DNA of 64,000 nucleotides from Brevibacillus laterosporus (GCA_007833815.1 CP033464.1:2303501-2367500), one strand, 5' to 3'; counted from the first letter of the stretch, positions 8,039 to 17,155 are shown. The notes: a model not told the origin generated them from the letters alone. Numbers and translations: made by a program.

Positions 8039-8806
8039 ATGAAAATCTTAGTTGCGATGAAGCAGACCTTTGACACGGAAGAAAAAATCATTATTCAGGA
8101 TGGTCTCATTAGCGATGACGGCGTGGAAACAATCATTAATCCTTATGATGAATATGCCATCGAAGAAGCAATCAAGCTACGTGATGATCTTGGTGGCGAG
8201 GTAGTTGTGATGACCATAGGTAAGGATGGAGCGGAAAAAGAATTGCGTACCGCTCTAGCTATGGGGGCCGATCGGGCAGTGCTGGTAGATGATGAATCCT
8301 TGTTTGGTGATGAATACACAACAGCAAAAGTACTTGCGGCTGTTGCCAAAAAAGAAGGCTTTGATCTGATTTTGGGTGGACAAATGGCTGTGGATTCCGG
8401 TGCAGGTCAAGGTGGCCCACGTTTAGCGGAAGAGCTCTCGATCAATCATGTTTCAACAGCAGTGAAAATTGAAATTGATGGTACCACGGTCCGTGTCGAC
8501 CGCGATGTGGAAGGAGATACGGAGGTTGTAGAAACTTCATTGCCTGTGCTTATTACGGCGCAACAAGGCTTGAACGAACCTCGCTATCCTTCTCTACCAG
8601 GTATCATGAAGGCGAAAAAGAAACCATTAGATCGTCTGTCCGCAGATGATTTGGGACTTACAGCAGAAGATGTAGCAAGCAAAACAGAGGTCGTGTATCA
8701 ATATGTACCACAAAAGAAAGAAGCAGGCCGTATCTTATCAGGTGATGTTCCAAGCCAAGTGGCTGAATTAGTGCAACTACTGCGCAACGAAGCAAAAGTG
8801 ATCTAA
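8039..8806 (+). CDS. etfB: Electron transfer flavoprotein beta subunit
   Basis: The 255-residue protein opens MKILVAMKQTFDTEEK and carries the ETF beta features: the AMP-binding region (LGGQMAVDSGAGQGGPRLAE) and the recognition loop near residues 184-200 (LPVLITAQQGLNEPRYPSL), which docks to dehydrogenases. With EtfA it forms the heterodimer that accepts electrons from acyl-CoA dehydrogenases and passes them to the quinone pool. AGGAGG precedes the ATG. It lies 12 bases after fadB and 14 before etfA, as in other Bacillales. Confidence 0.95.
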   Translation: MKILVAMKQTFDTEEKIIIQDGLISDDGVETIINPYDEYAIEEAIKLRDDLGGEVVVMTIGKDGAEKELRTALAMGADRAVLVDDESLFGDEYTTAKVLAAVAKKEGFDLILGGQMAVDSGAGQGGPRLAEELSINHVSTAVKIEIDGTTVRVDRDVEGDTEVVETSLPVLITAQQGLNEPRYPSLPGIMKAKKKPLDRLSADDLGLTAEDVASKTEVVYQYVPQKKEAGRILSGDVPSQVAELVQLLRNEAKVI

Positions 8807-8820
8807 GGGAGGACTTCCAA

Positions 8821-9783
8821 ATGAAAAAAGTACTCGTACTAACTGAAGCACGTGATCATCAATTGCGTAACGTTTCCTTGGAGGCATTGGCTGCCGCCCA
8901 GATCATTGCAGAGGGTGGCGAAGTAGTAGCTGCTGCGTTAGGTAGCGATGCAGATTCATATGCCAATGCACTGGGTGAACACGGAGCGACTACCCTTTAT
9001 GCGGTTAAAAATGAGACATTAGACCAATATGCTCCAGATGCCTATGCACAAGCTTTTGTTAAAGTAATTCAAGAGGTGAATCCAGATGCCATCGTGGCAG
9101 GGCATACGGCGATTGGACGTGATATCGCTCCGCGTGTTGCCGCTCGTTTAGGATTAGGTCTTATCTCTGATGTCACTAGTGTAGAAGCAGGTCCTGTCTT
9201 TACTCGACCAATTTATGCGGGGAAAGCATTCCAAAAGCGCATATTCTCCAATGACAAAATTTTCGTAACTATACGTCCAAATAATATTGCCTTGGGAGAA
9301 GCCAAGCCAGGTCAATCTGCTACAGTGTCCTTGGTAGACGCAGAACTGAAAGATCTACGCACCATTATCAAAGAAGTCGTTCGCAAAACGTCTGGCAAAG
9401 TAGACTTGTCTGAAGCAAAAGTAATTATTTCCGGTGGTCGTGGCGTGAAGAGTAAAGAAGGCTTTCAACCACTAGAAGAGCTAGCTGAGGTTCTAGGAGC
9501 AGCAGTTGGTGCTTCCCGTGGAGCATGCGACGCAGATTATTGCGACTATGCTCTGCAAATCGGTCAAACAGGTAAAGTGGTAACGCCTGATCTATATATT
9601 GCATGCGGAATTTCAGGAGCTATCCAACACTTGGCAGGGATGTCCAACTCCAAAGTAATTGTGGCTATCAACAAAGACCCAGAAGCACCTATTTTCCAAG
9701 TAGCTGACTATGGAATCGTGGGTGACTTGTTCGAAGTGGTGCCATTGTTAACAGAAGAATTCAAGAAAGTAGTAGTAGGCTAA
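8821..9783 (+). CDS. etfA: Electron transfer flavoprotein alpha subunit
   Basis: The 320-residue protein has the N-terminal ETF alpha/beta-like domain ([19 protein letters not shown]) and the C-terminal FAD-binding domain. The FAD domain shows [48 protein letters not shown] and [20 protein letters not shown]. It is the flavin-carrying partner of EtfB. GGGAGGA precedes the ATG. It is the last gene of the fatty-acid cluster, and a terminator follows at 9807. Confidence 0.96.
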   Translation: MKKVLVLTEARDHQLRNVSLEALAAAQIIAEGGEVVAAALGSDADSYANALGEHGATTLYAVKNETLDQYAPDAYAQAFVKVIQEVNPDAIVAGHTAIGRDIAPRVAARLGLGLISDVTSVEAGPVFTRPIYAGKAFQKRIFSNDKIFVTIRPNNIALGEAKPGQSATVSLVDAELKDLRTIIKEVVRKTSGKVDLSEAKVIISGGRGVKSKEGFQPLEELAEVLGAAVGASRGACDADYCDYALQIGQTGKVVTPDLYIACGISGAIQHLAGMSNSKVIVAINKDPEAPIFQVADYGIVGDLFEVVPLLTEEFKKVVVG

Positions 9784-9806
9784 GATTATTGAAAGCATGT
9801 AAATAG

Positions 9807-9843
9807 ACTACGGTTGCTCTTATAGGATCGTAGTTTTTTTGTT
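9807..9843 (+). terminator. Terminator after etfA
   Basis: ACTACG (9807-9812) and CGTAGT (9829-9834) form a stem with a 16-base loop, followed by a run of seven T. Confidence 0.75.
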
Positions 9844-9966
9844 TTTACCGTTAATTTGATTTAGATTTAGAAAAGAACTTGTAACGAATGGATTCAACCA
9901 TTTTGTAGCAGGATAAGATAAGAATAGGGATGTTTTTTCAAAGTATAGCGAAAGTATTTTGAGTCA

Positions 9967-9995
9967 TGGTCAATTTTGGTTGTAGATGATATACT
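9967..9995 (+). promoter_or_regulatory. Promoter of trxA
   Basis: TGGTCA and TATACT are separated by exactly 17 bases, ending 50 bases before the trxA ATG. Confidence 0.55.
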
Positions 9996-10045
9996 TTCAG
10001 AAGACTTTAAGTTATTTTTCCAAGAGTAAAGGAGGATTTAATCCT

Positions 10046-10360
10046 ATGGCTATTACAAACGCAACCGATCAATCTTTCACACAAGATATCGAACAAGGTA
10101 CAGTATTGGTAGACTTCTGGGCTCCATGGTGCGGACCTTGCAAAATGATCGCTCCTGTGCTTGAAGATATGGATAAAGAAGTAGGCGAAAAGCTGAAAAT
10201 CGTGAAAGTGAATGTTGACGATAATCCAGAATCTGCTGGTAAATTTGGCGTTATGTCCATTCCAACTTTGATTTTGTTCAAAGATGGTCAACCAGTGGAC
10301 AAAATGGTTGGTTTTAAACCAAAAGATGCTTTGATGGAAACAATCAACAAACATCTATAA
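10046..10360 (+). CDS. trxA: Thioredoxin
   Basis: This is a 104-residue thioredoxin with the redox motif WCGPC (C29 and C32), the FWAPWCGPCKM context, and the cis-proline segment MSIPTLILFKDGQ. It is the general cytoplasmic disulfide reductase, recycled by thioredoxin reductase. The start is ATG 10046, with AAAGGAGG at good spacing; an in-frame upstream start at 9986 overlaps the -10 region and is rejected. It is monocistronic, with its own promoter and a terminator at 10415. The position after etfA matches Bacillus subtilis. Confidence 0.97.
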   Translation: MAITNATDQSFTQDIEQGTVLVDFWAPWCGPCKMIAPVLEDMDKEVGEKLKIVKVNVDDNPESAGKFGVMSIPTLILFKDGQPVDKMVGFKPKDALMETINKHL

Positions 10361-10414
10361 GTCATTGCAAGAACAAATGCGTATGGGGCAAAACCTGCAT
10401 CATGCGTTCAAGAG

Positions 10415-10447
10415 ACCCGGCTCCTAAAAAGGAGTACGGGTTTTCTT
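10415..10447 (+). terminator. Terminator after trxA
   Basis: ACCCGGCTCC pairs with GGAGTACGGGT (one bulge) around a TAAAAA loop, followed by TTTTCTTTT. Confidence 0.8.
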
Positions 10448-10633
10448 TTGTTTTATGAATTAGCCGAGTACACTCGTCATTTTAATCATGAGATGAATCG
10501 GCTTCGGGCAAAGCGTGTCTTCTGACATGTTAATAAGTAGGAAAAAGAGAACAAGTGTGCTAGGATAAAGGATAGGAAAAAAGACATTCGGATGCAGAAT
10601 TCTTACTACATAACTAGGAGGGGAGAACGCGAG

Positions 10634-12418
10634 GTGAGCCAGATTAAAGATAAACTTGCGATATTGCCGGATAAGCCAGGTTGTTATTTGATGAAAAATG
10701 CGAATGGTGACATTATCTATGTGGGAAAAGCTAAGGTATTAAAAAATCGCGTTCGCTCCTACTTTACCGGCAGTCATGATGGAAAAACTCAGTTACTTGT
10801 CAATGAGATTGTTGATTTTGAATATATTGTGGTCTCTAGTCCGATTGAGGCACTTATTTTAGAGTGTAATCTGATAAAAAAGTATGATCCACGTTACAAT
10901 ATCTTATTAAAAGATGACAAAACGTACCCGTATATAAAAATTACCAATGAGGCGCATCCGCGTTTGGAGATCACGCGTCGAATTTTAAAAGATAAAGCGA
11001 AGTATTTTGGACCGTATCCCAATGCTACAGCTGCGCAAGAAGTGAAGAAGCTGTTGGACCGTTTATACCCGCTCCGTAAATGTAAAAACATGCCGAAGCA
11101 GGTATGTTTGTATTACCATATGCATCAATGTATGGCACCCTGTGTGTTCGAGGTCGATAAAGCGGAGAATATAAGAATGGTTGATGAGATCGCTAGATTC
11201 CTAGATGGAGGTTACAAAGCTACTAAAGAAATATTGACCGAAAAAATGATGGTGGCAGCGGAAAATATGGAGTTTGAGAGAGCAAAAGAATTCCGCGACC
11301 AAATTCTTAATATTGAAGCAGTCATGGAAAAACAAAAAATTACGCTCACAGACACGGTTGACCGCGATATCTTTGGCTTTCATACCGATAAGGGCTGGAT
11401 GTGTGTGCAGGTCTTCTATATGCGTGGGGGTAAGCTGATCGAGCGTGATACTAGTTCATTCCCCTTTTATGGAGAAGCAACCGAAGATTTCATGTCGTTT
11501 GTGGCTCAGTATTATTTTGACAAGCAACAAGCTTTGCCGAAAGAAATCTTACTTCCAGAAGAAAGTGAGCCGGAGTTGATTTCCGAATGGCTAGGGGTAA
11601 AAGTATTGACGCCTAAACGTGGTAAAAAGCATGAATTAATTGAAATGGCAAAGGAGAATGCCCGTATTTCCTTGGTAGAGAAGTTTGCCTTATTAGCAAA
11701 GGATGATGCGCGTACGGTGCAAGCCGTCCATAATTTAGGCAACATTATGGGAATAGGAACACCTCATCGCATCGAGGCGTTTGATAACTCTAACATACAG
11801 GGCACGGAACCGGTGTCGGCTATGATCGTCTTTACTGATGGGAAACCAGACAAGAAAGAATACAGGAAATATAAAATAAAAACGGTGGAAGGGCCTGATG
11901 ATTACGGCTCCATGCGCGAGGTTATTCTGCGTAGATATTCTCGTCTGTTAAAGGAAAACCAGCCACTACCTAATCTAATTGTTATTGATGGAGGTAAGGG
12001 ACAAATTAGTGCTGCTATGGATGTTCTGGAAAACGAATTAGGATTGTTTATTCCAGTCTGTGGACTCGCTAAGGACGAGAAGCATAAAACGGCGATGCTA
12101 CTGTATGGTGACCCGCCTATGCCTGTGGAGCTTAAGCGGGATAGCCATGAGTTTTATTTGTTGCAGCGTGTCCAAGATGAGGTGCATCGATTCGCAATCA
12201 CTTTCCATCGCCAGGCTCGTTCTAAAACAATGCTTTCATCGCAATTAGATGAGATTCCAGGTATAGGAGAGAAGCGGCGCAAGAAGCTGTTCCAACATTT
12301 TGGTTCATTGAAAAAGATGAGGGAAGCAACGGTGGAAGATTTCCGTCAGCTTGGCATTGGTGACAAATTGGCAAGAGATATTATTACACATTTGAGAAGC
12401 TTGAAGGATGAGAGGTAA
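10634..12418 (+). CDS. uvrC: Excinuclease ABC subunit C
   Basis: The 594-residue protein is the dual-incision nuclease of nucleotide excision repair. From the N-terminus it has a GIY-YIG nuclease domain (GCYLMKN...[14 protein letters not shown]), a cysteine-rich segment ([21 protein letters not shown]), a UvrB-interacting UVR motif (about 195-235), the RNase H-like second nuclease domain ([20 protein letters not shown]) and a C-terminal helix-hairpin-helix ([12 protein letters not shown]). The start is taken as GTG 10634 because AGGAGGGGA lies 9 bases before it. An in-frame ATG at 10592 would add 14 residues without a ribosome site. The gene is complete. Confidence 0.95.
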   Translation: MSQIKDKLAILPDKPGCYLMKNANGDIIYVGKAKVLKNRVRSYFTGSHDGKTQLLVNEIVDFEYIVVSSPIEALILECNLIKKYDPRYNILLKDDKTYPYIKITNEAHPRLEITRRILKDKAKYFGPYPNATAAQEVKKLLDRLYPLRKCKNMPKQVCLYYHMHQCMAPCVFEVDKAENIRMVDEIARFLDGGYKATKEILTEKMMVAAENMEFERAKEFRDQILNIEAVMEKQKITLTDTVDRDIFGFHTDKGWMCVQVFYMRGGKLIERDTSSFPFYGEATEDFMSFVAQYYFDKQQALPKEILLPEESEPELISEWLGVKVLTPKRGKKHELIEMAKENARISLVEKFALLAKDDARTVQAVHNLGNIMGIGTPHRIEAFDNSNIQGTEPVSAMIVFTDGKPDKKEYRKYKIKTVEGPDDYGSMREVILRRYSRLLKENQPLPNLIVIDGGKGQISAAMDVLENELGLFIPVCGLAKDEKHKTAMLLYGDPPMPVELKRDSHEFYLLQRVQDEVHRFAITFHRQARSKTMLSSQLDEIPGIGEKRRKKLFQHFGSLKKMREATVEDFRQLGIGDKLARDIITHLRSLKDER

Positions 12419-12420
12419 AC

Positions 12421-13344
12421 TTATTTCTTCATCATCTTAAGTAGTTGTTTTTTTACAATGCGTTCTAGGACCTTCCACGGTAGCATTTTTTTGCTAAGTA
12501 ATAAGCCTTTGACGCCTTTTCCAACTGGATAACGGAACGCTGGATAAGGAGCCTTCATGATACGTAATACCGTTTGGACTACTTCCTCTGGATTACCAGA
12601 GTGAGTGGAGTTGTGCTGAGCCTGCTGCTGTAAATGAACTAAGAGAGTATGGTAGGGCGATTCGGGTGAGAGCGTTGTTGCATCTACGCTTTTTTGCCAA
12701 ATACCGGTTCGGTAAGATCCCGGCTCCAGGAGGACAACTTGAATACCAAACGGTAGCATTTCTAGACGTAGAGATTCACTGAAGCCTTCCAATGCATGCT
12801 TGGAAGCTGCATACGGGCCTAACATAGGAAAGCCAAACTGTCCACTAATGCTACTCATATTGATAATGAGACCCTTCCTCTGCTCACGCATATGCCCAAG
12901 TACGGCTTGGGTAGTGGCGACAGCTCCAAAAAAATTCGTCTCAAATTGTTTTCGCCATTCCTCTAGAGGAATTTCTTCGGTAAAACCGCCAGATGCATAG
13001 CCAGCATTGTTAATAAGTACATCAATCTTGCCAAATAGGAGAAGCGTTTGGTCAACGGCTTGCGTGATACTATCTTGCCTAGTAACATCGAGGGGGATAA
13101 TGTGCAAACGCTCTACACTGTTACGGACGGAAGCCTCTTGAAGAAGGGGCTCTTTTTTTGATACATCACGCATCGTTGCCACCACTTGATAGCCTTCTTC
13201 TGCAAGAGCTAGGCTAATCTGTTTCCCGAAGCCACTGGAGCATCCAGTGATGAGAACAACAGGTGACGAGGATTGGAATTTTGATATCTGATAATTGGTG
13301 TTTGATCTAGTGTTAGGATTTTGGATAGGGGTAGTAGACTTCAT
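12421..13344 (-). CDS. Short-chain dehydrogenase/reductase
   Basis: The 307-residue protein is a classical SDR. The cofactor motif is ITGCSSGFGKQ, followed by NNAGYASGG, a conserved serine in NMSSISGQFG and the catalytic YAASKHALEGF. The N-terminal ~25 residues are polar and unlike the family core. SDRs of this type are close to 'SDR family oxidoreductase' proteins of unknown substrate, so no pathway is assigned. The start is ATG 13344 (AAAGGAAATC upstream on the minus strand) rather than an ATG 42 bases earlier. Its 3' end lies 3 bases from the convergent uvrC stop, so the two genes have no room for a separate terminator between them. Confidence 0.88.
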   Translation of the reverse strand: MKSTTPIQNPNTRSNTNYQISKFQSSSPVVLITGCSSGFGKQISLALAEEGYQVVATMRDVSKKEPLLQEASVRNSVERLHIIPLDVTRQDSITQAVDQTLLLFGKIDVLINNAGYASGGFTEEIPLEEWRKQFETNFFGAVATTQAVLGHMREQRKGLIINMSSISGQFGFPMLGPYAASKHALEGFSESLRLEMLPFGIQVVLLEPGSYRTGIWQKSVDATTLSPESPYHTLLVHLQQQAQHNSTHSGNPEEVVQTVLRIMKAPYPAFRYPVGKGVKGLLLSKKMLPWKVLERIVKKQLLKMMKK

Positions 13345-13428
13345 AGTGAGATTTCCTTTCACAGGGTTACTGAAAACTACGCCCATTGTACCATGTGAAC
13401 AAGATCTAACATCAAATTACAAAAAGCA

Positions 13429-13457
13429 TTGTAACAGGTAAATTCACATGGTATAAT
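13429..13457 (+). promoter_or_regulatory. Promoter of the lysC leader
   Basis: TTGTAA and a perfect TATAAT are separated by 17 bases, placing the start of transcription about 40 bases before the lysine aptamer. Confidence 0.75.
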
Positions 13458-13481
13458 TCTGAATAATCTCATAAGCAACAA

Positions 13482-13508
13482 CCTCACTTCCCTCATACAG
13501 AAGTGAGG
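13482..13508 (+). other. Extra 5' hairpin in front of the lysine riboswitch
   Basis: CCTCACTTC and GAAGTGAGG form a perfect 9-pair hairpin with a 9-base loop. Its 3' end runs into the first bases of the aptamer P1 stem, so the two folds could compete. Confidence 0.55.
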
Positions 13509-13699
13509 TAGAGGCGCAAAAACCAAGAGTACCTTCCGGAGATGTGGGAATCTGTGATGGAGTTGGGAAAGGGGAATTTGCCGAAGTGTGCACGCGATAC
13601 CCAAGCGGTGCATGCTGGGCTTACGTTAAATAAGCGTAAGACTGTCATTTGTATGTCATACCCGGCATGCGAATGGAGAGCTATCTCACCGGGGCTACC
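13507..13699 (+). ncRNA. Lysine riboswitch (L-box) aptamer controlling lysC
   Basis: The leader contains the conserved L-box elements in order: AGAGGCGC, CCAAGAGTA, GGAGATGTG, TTTGCCGAAG, a GCTGGGC-like segment, GACTGTCA, a CCCGGCATG segment, CTATCTCACCGGGGCTACC. GGTAG (13507-13511) pairs with CTACC (13695-13699) as the P1 stem. Lysine binding would stabilise the aptamer and favour the terminator at 13770, shutting off aspartokinase, as known for Bacillus subtilis lysC. Confidence 0.93.
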
Positions 13700-13769
13700 A
13701 GAGCTTTTTGTTATTTGCTTTGGAGTTTCCGTGAAACAGGGGAAGGAGGGACCGTGTATGTCCAGTTAG

Positions 13770-13807
13770 GGCAACGACTAGGTATTTCCTTTGTCGTTGC
13801 CTTTTTT
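13770..13807 (+). terminator. Expression-platform terminator of the lysine riboswitch
   Basis: GGCAACGA (13770-13777) pairs with TCGTTGCC (13794-13801), followed by six T. It is about 85 bases before the lysC start. Confidence 0.9.
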
Positions 13808-13892
13808 GTTATATAAAAAAGGATTCAAATAGAGACATGTAAGGAAGGCATATGATCAAGACTAGCAGAATATACCAGAGGAGAGATTCAGA

Positions 13893-15130
13893 ATGGAAAT
13901 TGTGGTGCAAAAATATGGGGGACGTCCGTAGGTTCAGCGGAACGTATCCAAAAAGTGGCGGACAGAATTATCCGCTATAAAGATGCAGGGCATGCCATGG
14001 TGGTCGTGGTATCTGCTATGGGAAAGACGACAGATGTGTTGGTGGATTTAGCAAAAGAATTACATGAAAATCCACCTGCTCGTGAAATGGATATGTTGCT
14101 GGCTACAGGTGAACAGGTTTCCATTTCGCTACTCAGTATGGCACTACAGAGCAGAGGTTACGAAGCGGTGTCCATGACAGGCTGGCAGGCGGGCATTTTA
14201 ACCGAGGAAATACATGGTAAGGCACGCATCAGTACGATCAACAGCCAGCGGATTGAACAAGAATTGCATCAAGGAAGAATCGTGATCGTAGCAGGTTTTC
14301 AAGGCGCTAGCGAAAATGGAGAGATTACTACATTGGGACGGGGTGGTTCTGATACCACAGCGGTAACAATCGCGGCTAGTCTACATGCTACGTGTTGCGA
14401 AATCTATACGGATGTGTCGGGTGTATTTACAGCTGATCCACGCATCGTACCTTTTGCGCAAAAATTAGCCTCTATCTCTTATGATGAAATGCTAGAATTG
14501 GCAACGCTAGGAGCCGGCGTACTTCATCCGCGTTCCGTGGAAAGTGCTAAAAAATATCGAGTTCGTCTGGTGGTTCGCTCCAGTTTTACTGATGAAGAAG
14601 GAACATTGGTTGAGGAGGATACAAACATGGAATTAGGCAAAGTAATTAGCGGAATCGCTCATGATAAAGATGTGGCATCTATCACGGTTATTGGGATGCC
14701 TGTAAAAGTAGGCATGTTGTCTTTACTATTTAAAGCACTGGCAGAGGTATCTATTAACGTAGATATTATTATTCAAAGCACTTATCATGACAAAGCAAAT
14801 AATGTTTCCTTTACCATCTCCGCAGAAGATTTACATAGAACGCTGGAGACATTGGAAGCAAATAAGGGAGAGCTAGGCTTTGAACATGTGGAATATGAGT
14901 CTGGTTTAGCCAAAGTCTCGATCGTTGGAGCAGGTATGATTACAAATCCAGGTGTTGCTGCCGATATGTTTAGTCATTTGTCTAGCCAGGATATTCTCAT
15001 TAGAATGGTATCTACTTCCGATATAAAGGTATCTTGCGTCATTCCTGCAGAGCAAGTGGCACTTGCTGTGACTACATTACACACGGCGTTTGGACTGGAT
15101 GTAATCAATGATGCAGTCATGCACGCCTAA
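13893..15130 (+). CDS. lysC: Aspartokinase, interrupted by a one-base frameshift near the start
   Basis: Aspartokinase phosphorylates aspartate as the first step to lysine, methionine, threonine and diaminopimelate. The N-terminus begins at ATG 13893 behind GAGGAGAG and reads MEIVVQKYGG, then meets TAG at 13929 in that frame. From 13922 the correct continuation (TSVGSAERIQKV...) is one frame away. The break lies in five G at 13917-13921, where six would restore the family motif K-F/Y-G-G-T-S-V. Downstream everything is intact: a kinase domain (LLATGEQVS, GRGGSDTTA, TDVSGVFTADPRI, GAGVLHPRSVE) and two ACT domains. As written, only a shortened form from GTG 13955 would be made, lacking the ATP-binding motif. 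This may be a homopolymer sequencing error or a real mutation. Confidence 0.85.
14612..15130 (+). other. Internal ribosome site and start for a separate LysC beta subunit
   Basis: GAGGAGG (14612-14618) lies 8 bases before an in-frame ATG at 14627, which opens MELGKVISGIAHDKDVASIT. The resulting 167-residue product would contain only the two ACT regulatory domains. Bacillus subtilis aspartokinase II is known to make its beta subunit by exactly this kind of internal start, giving an alpha2-beta2 enzyme. This start lies downstream of the frameshift and is unaffected by it. Confidence 0.75.
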
Positions 15131-15200
15131 TCTGGCATACAGTAAAAAAAAGAGACTAGGGCGTAACAGATGCCCAATATGGATAGGGTTGGATTTAAAA

Positions 15201-15234
15201 AGAAGCTTGGTGGAGTGATTTCCGCCAAGCTTTA
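15201..15234 (+). terminator. Probable terminator after lysC
   Basis: AGCTTGGTGGA and TTCCGCCAAGCT form a long stem with one G-U pair; the following T-rich tract (TTACGTATTTTC) is interrupted, so termination strength is uncertain. Confidence 0.5.
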
Positions 15235-15266
15235 CGTATTTTCTCCCTTTCTCTCTTGACTAGTAG

Positions 15267-15686
15267 TATCAATTTTCAGATAATGGAGAGAAAAACTTTG
15301 GATGGAGAATTTCCGATCAAATTAAAGAATTTGGAATATCTGCTTATGCGGAAGAAGCGTTGCGTCATACGTTGGAAAGTGGCACCGGGAGAACCTATTA
15401 TGTAGCGGTTAACAGAGAAACGGTAGCATGTGCCTCCACAACAGCAGAATGCTCGATGGCTGCGATGATAGTTGGTGTTTGTACTCATCCTGCCTATCGT
15501 AAACGCGGCTATGCTAGTGCTTGTATGATAGCGTTGTGTAAGGATGTATTGGCAGAAGGACGCAATCTTTGTTTGTTTTACGATAATCCAGAAGCTGGGG
15601 CTATCTACAAGCGTTTAGGTTTTCAAGACATTGGAATGTGGACGATGTATCAGATAAAAAGAGAGGAAATGCTTTTGTCTAAATAG
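15267..15686 (+). pseudogene. Remnant of a GNAT acetyltransferase, N-terminus missing
   Basis: The reading frame is open from 15267 (stop TAG at 15264) and encodes the C-terminal half of a GNAT acetyltransferase. The acetyl-CoA-binding motif VGVCTHPAYRKRGYASACM and the terminal FYDNPEAGAIYKRLGF are well preserved. Similarity-like sequence (DNGEKNFGWRISDQIKEFGI) extends upstream of the first usable start, TTG 15360, and no ATG or ribosome site starts the frame. GNAT proteins of this type are usually about twice as long, so the 5' half seems to have been lost next to the lysC terminator. A short product from TTG 15360 (108 aa) is possible but would lack the substrate half. Confidence 0.65.
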
Positions 15687-15687
15687 A

Positions 15688-15716
15688 TTGACAATTATTA
15701 TTCGAAGAAGTATGAT
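15688..15716 (+). promoter_or_regulatory. Promoter of the metX leader
   Basis: A perfect TTGACA and TATGAT are 17 bases apart, about 20 bases before the SAM aptamer. The -35 box begins directly behind the stop codon of the GNAT remnant. Confidence 0.8.
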
Positions 15717-15736
15717 AAATAGAATTATATAGGAAT

Positions 15737-15847
15737 CTCTTATCAAGAGTGGTGGAGGGACTGGCCCGAAGAAACCCGGCAACCCCGCAATAAGCGGAGA
15801 GGTGCTAAATCCAGCAGGCATGCATGTAGTAGTCTGGCAGATAAGAG
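15737..15847 (+). ncRNA. SAM-I riboswitch (S-box)
   Basis: The P1 stem is CTCTTATC (15737-15744) with GATAAGAG (15840-15847). Inside are the S-box hallmarks AGAGTGGTGGAGGGACTGG, CCCGAAGAAACCCGGCAACC and GAGAGGTGCTAAATCC. It is followed by a terminator at 15868 and controls metX, turning it off when S-adenosylmethionine is plentiful. Confidence 0.96.
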
Positions 15848-15867
15848 TGGGTCTAGTCGATACGATC

Positions 15868-15899
15868 AAAACCCCTCTTCTCCGGAAGAGGGGTTTTTT
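15868..15899 (+). terminator. SAM riboswitch terminator
   Basis: AAACCCCTCTTC and GAAGAGGGGTTT enclose a TCCG loop and are followed by a T run; this is the off-state hairpin of the S-box. Confidence 0.92.
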
Positions 15900-15933
15900 A
15901 GCGCTACATTTGATTTGCGTTGAGGAGCATCAA

Positions 15934-17055
15934 GTGGAAATAGGAGGAATGGCATTGAAAAAAGCAACGATTCATGATCTGGAGTTGGAATGTGGAGAGG
16001 TGCTCCGTCAAGTGGAAATCGGATATACGACGAGTGGCACCTACAACTCTGAGCAACCGAATGCGATTGTGGTTTGTCACGCATTAACTGGAGACAGTCA
16101 AGCTGTAGGTGATGGTGAGAAGCCAGGATGGTGGGATGGATTGATTGGACCAGGCAAAGCGATTGATACCAACTTCTATTATGTGATTTGCTCTAACGTA
16201 CTAGGCGGATGTTACGGAACAACAGGTCCGGCAAGTATGAATAAGGAGACCGGAGCGCCATATGCGACTCATTTTCCTGTTGTAACCATCCGGGACATGG
16301 TTCGTGCTCAATACAAGTTTATCCAACAGTTGGGAATCCCTCATCTTTATGCGGTCATTGGTGGTTCAATGGGTGGAATGCAAGTTTATGAGTGGGCGGT
16401 CGAATACCCAGAGATGATGGATTTTGTAATACCGATAGCTACTTGTGCTCATTTATCTGCTATGGCAATCGCCTATAATGATGTGGCAAGGCAAGCCATC
16501 CGTAATGATCCTGATTGGAACAATGGTCATTATTATCCAGAACCCGGCCCGATTCGCGGGTTATCCACGGCGCGTATGGTAGGCATGATTACGTATCGGA
16601 CAGCTGAATTATTTGAAGAGCGTTTTGGAAGAGCTCATCAGGGAACCGTGCATGCTGACTTAGTGGATACCACATTTGAAGTAGAGAGCTACTTACGTTA
16701 TCAAGGTGATAAACTTGTACAGCGGTTTGATGCGAACAGCTATCTCTATCTGCTAAAAGCTATGGATACACACGATATCGGCAGAGGACGGAATGGAATT
16801 GAAAGTGCGCTGGCACGTATTGGTGCAAAAGTGGTCTGTATAGCGATTTCCAACGATTTATTATATCCAATTCCCCATCAGCTTTGGCTGTCCTCTACGT
16901 TGAAACAACAGGGTAAAGATGTGGATTTTTACTCGATTGACTCGGTATTTGGGCATGATGGCTTTTTAGTTGAAATGGATAAGATGGCTCAACTGATAGG
17001 GCCTTATTTTCCTGTAGGGGCAAAAGAGCAACAAGCATCTCAATTGATTGGATAA
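15934..17055 (+). CDS. metX: Homoserine O-acetyltransferase
   Basis: The protein is an alpha/beta-hydrolase of the MetX family that acetylates homoserine with acetyl-CoA for methionine synthesis. The nucleophile is S145 in GGSMGGMQ; the catalytic aspartate is in AISNDLLYP and the histidine in GHDGFLVE. The family segment GPASMNKETG is also present. It is under the SAM riboswitch. The start is ambiguous: GTG 15934 has GAGGAG 6 bases before it, TTG 15955 has AGGAGG 7 bases before it, and the ATG at 15949 lies only one base behind AGGAGG. I give the longest well-supported one; the true N-terminus may be 7 residues shorter. A still longer frame reaching 15802 lies inside the riboswitch and is rejected. 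Confidence 0.93.
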   Translation: MEIGGMALKKATIHDLELECGEVLRQVEIGYTTSGTYNSEQPNAIVVCHALTGDSQAVGDGEKPGWWDGLIGPGKAIDTNFYYVICSNVLGGCYGTTGPASMNKETGAPYATHFPVVTIRDMVRAQYKFIQQLGIPHLYAVIGGSMGGMQVYEWAVEYPEMMDFVIPIATCAHLSAMAIAYNDVARQAIRNDPDWNNGHYYPEPGPIRGLSTARMVGMITYRTAELFEERFGRAHQGTVHADLVDTTFEVESYLRYQGDKLVQRFDANSYLYLLKAMDTHDIGRGRNGIESALARIGAKVVCIAISNDLLYPIPHQLWLSSTLKQQGKDVDFYSIDSVFGHDGFLVEMDKMAQLIGPYFPVGAKEQQASQLIG

Positions 17056-17155
17056 CAGCCCATCTGATAAAAAACGTAGTAGACAGAAGATAGGAATAGG
17101 CAGATAGGTACGATGAGCAATCAGCATAGTAAGGATAAATAAGGGCTCTGCACGT

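Noticed and set aside
13955-13957. GTG 13955 as the true lysC start
   Set aside because: It would omit the conserved KYGGTSVGS motif that is encoded immediately upstream in two frames, so the frameshift explanation is better.
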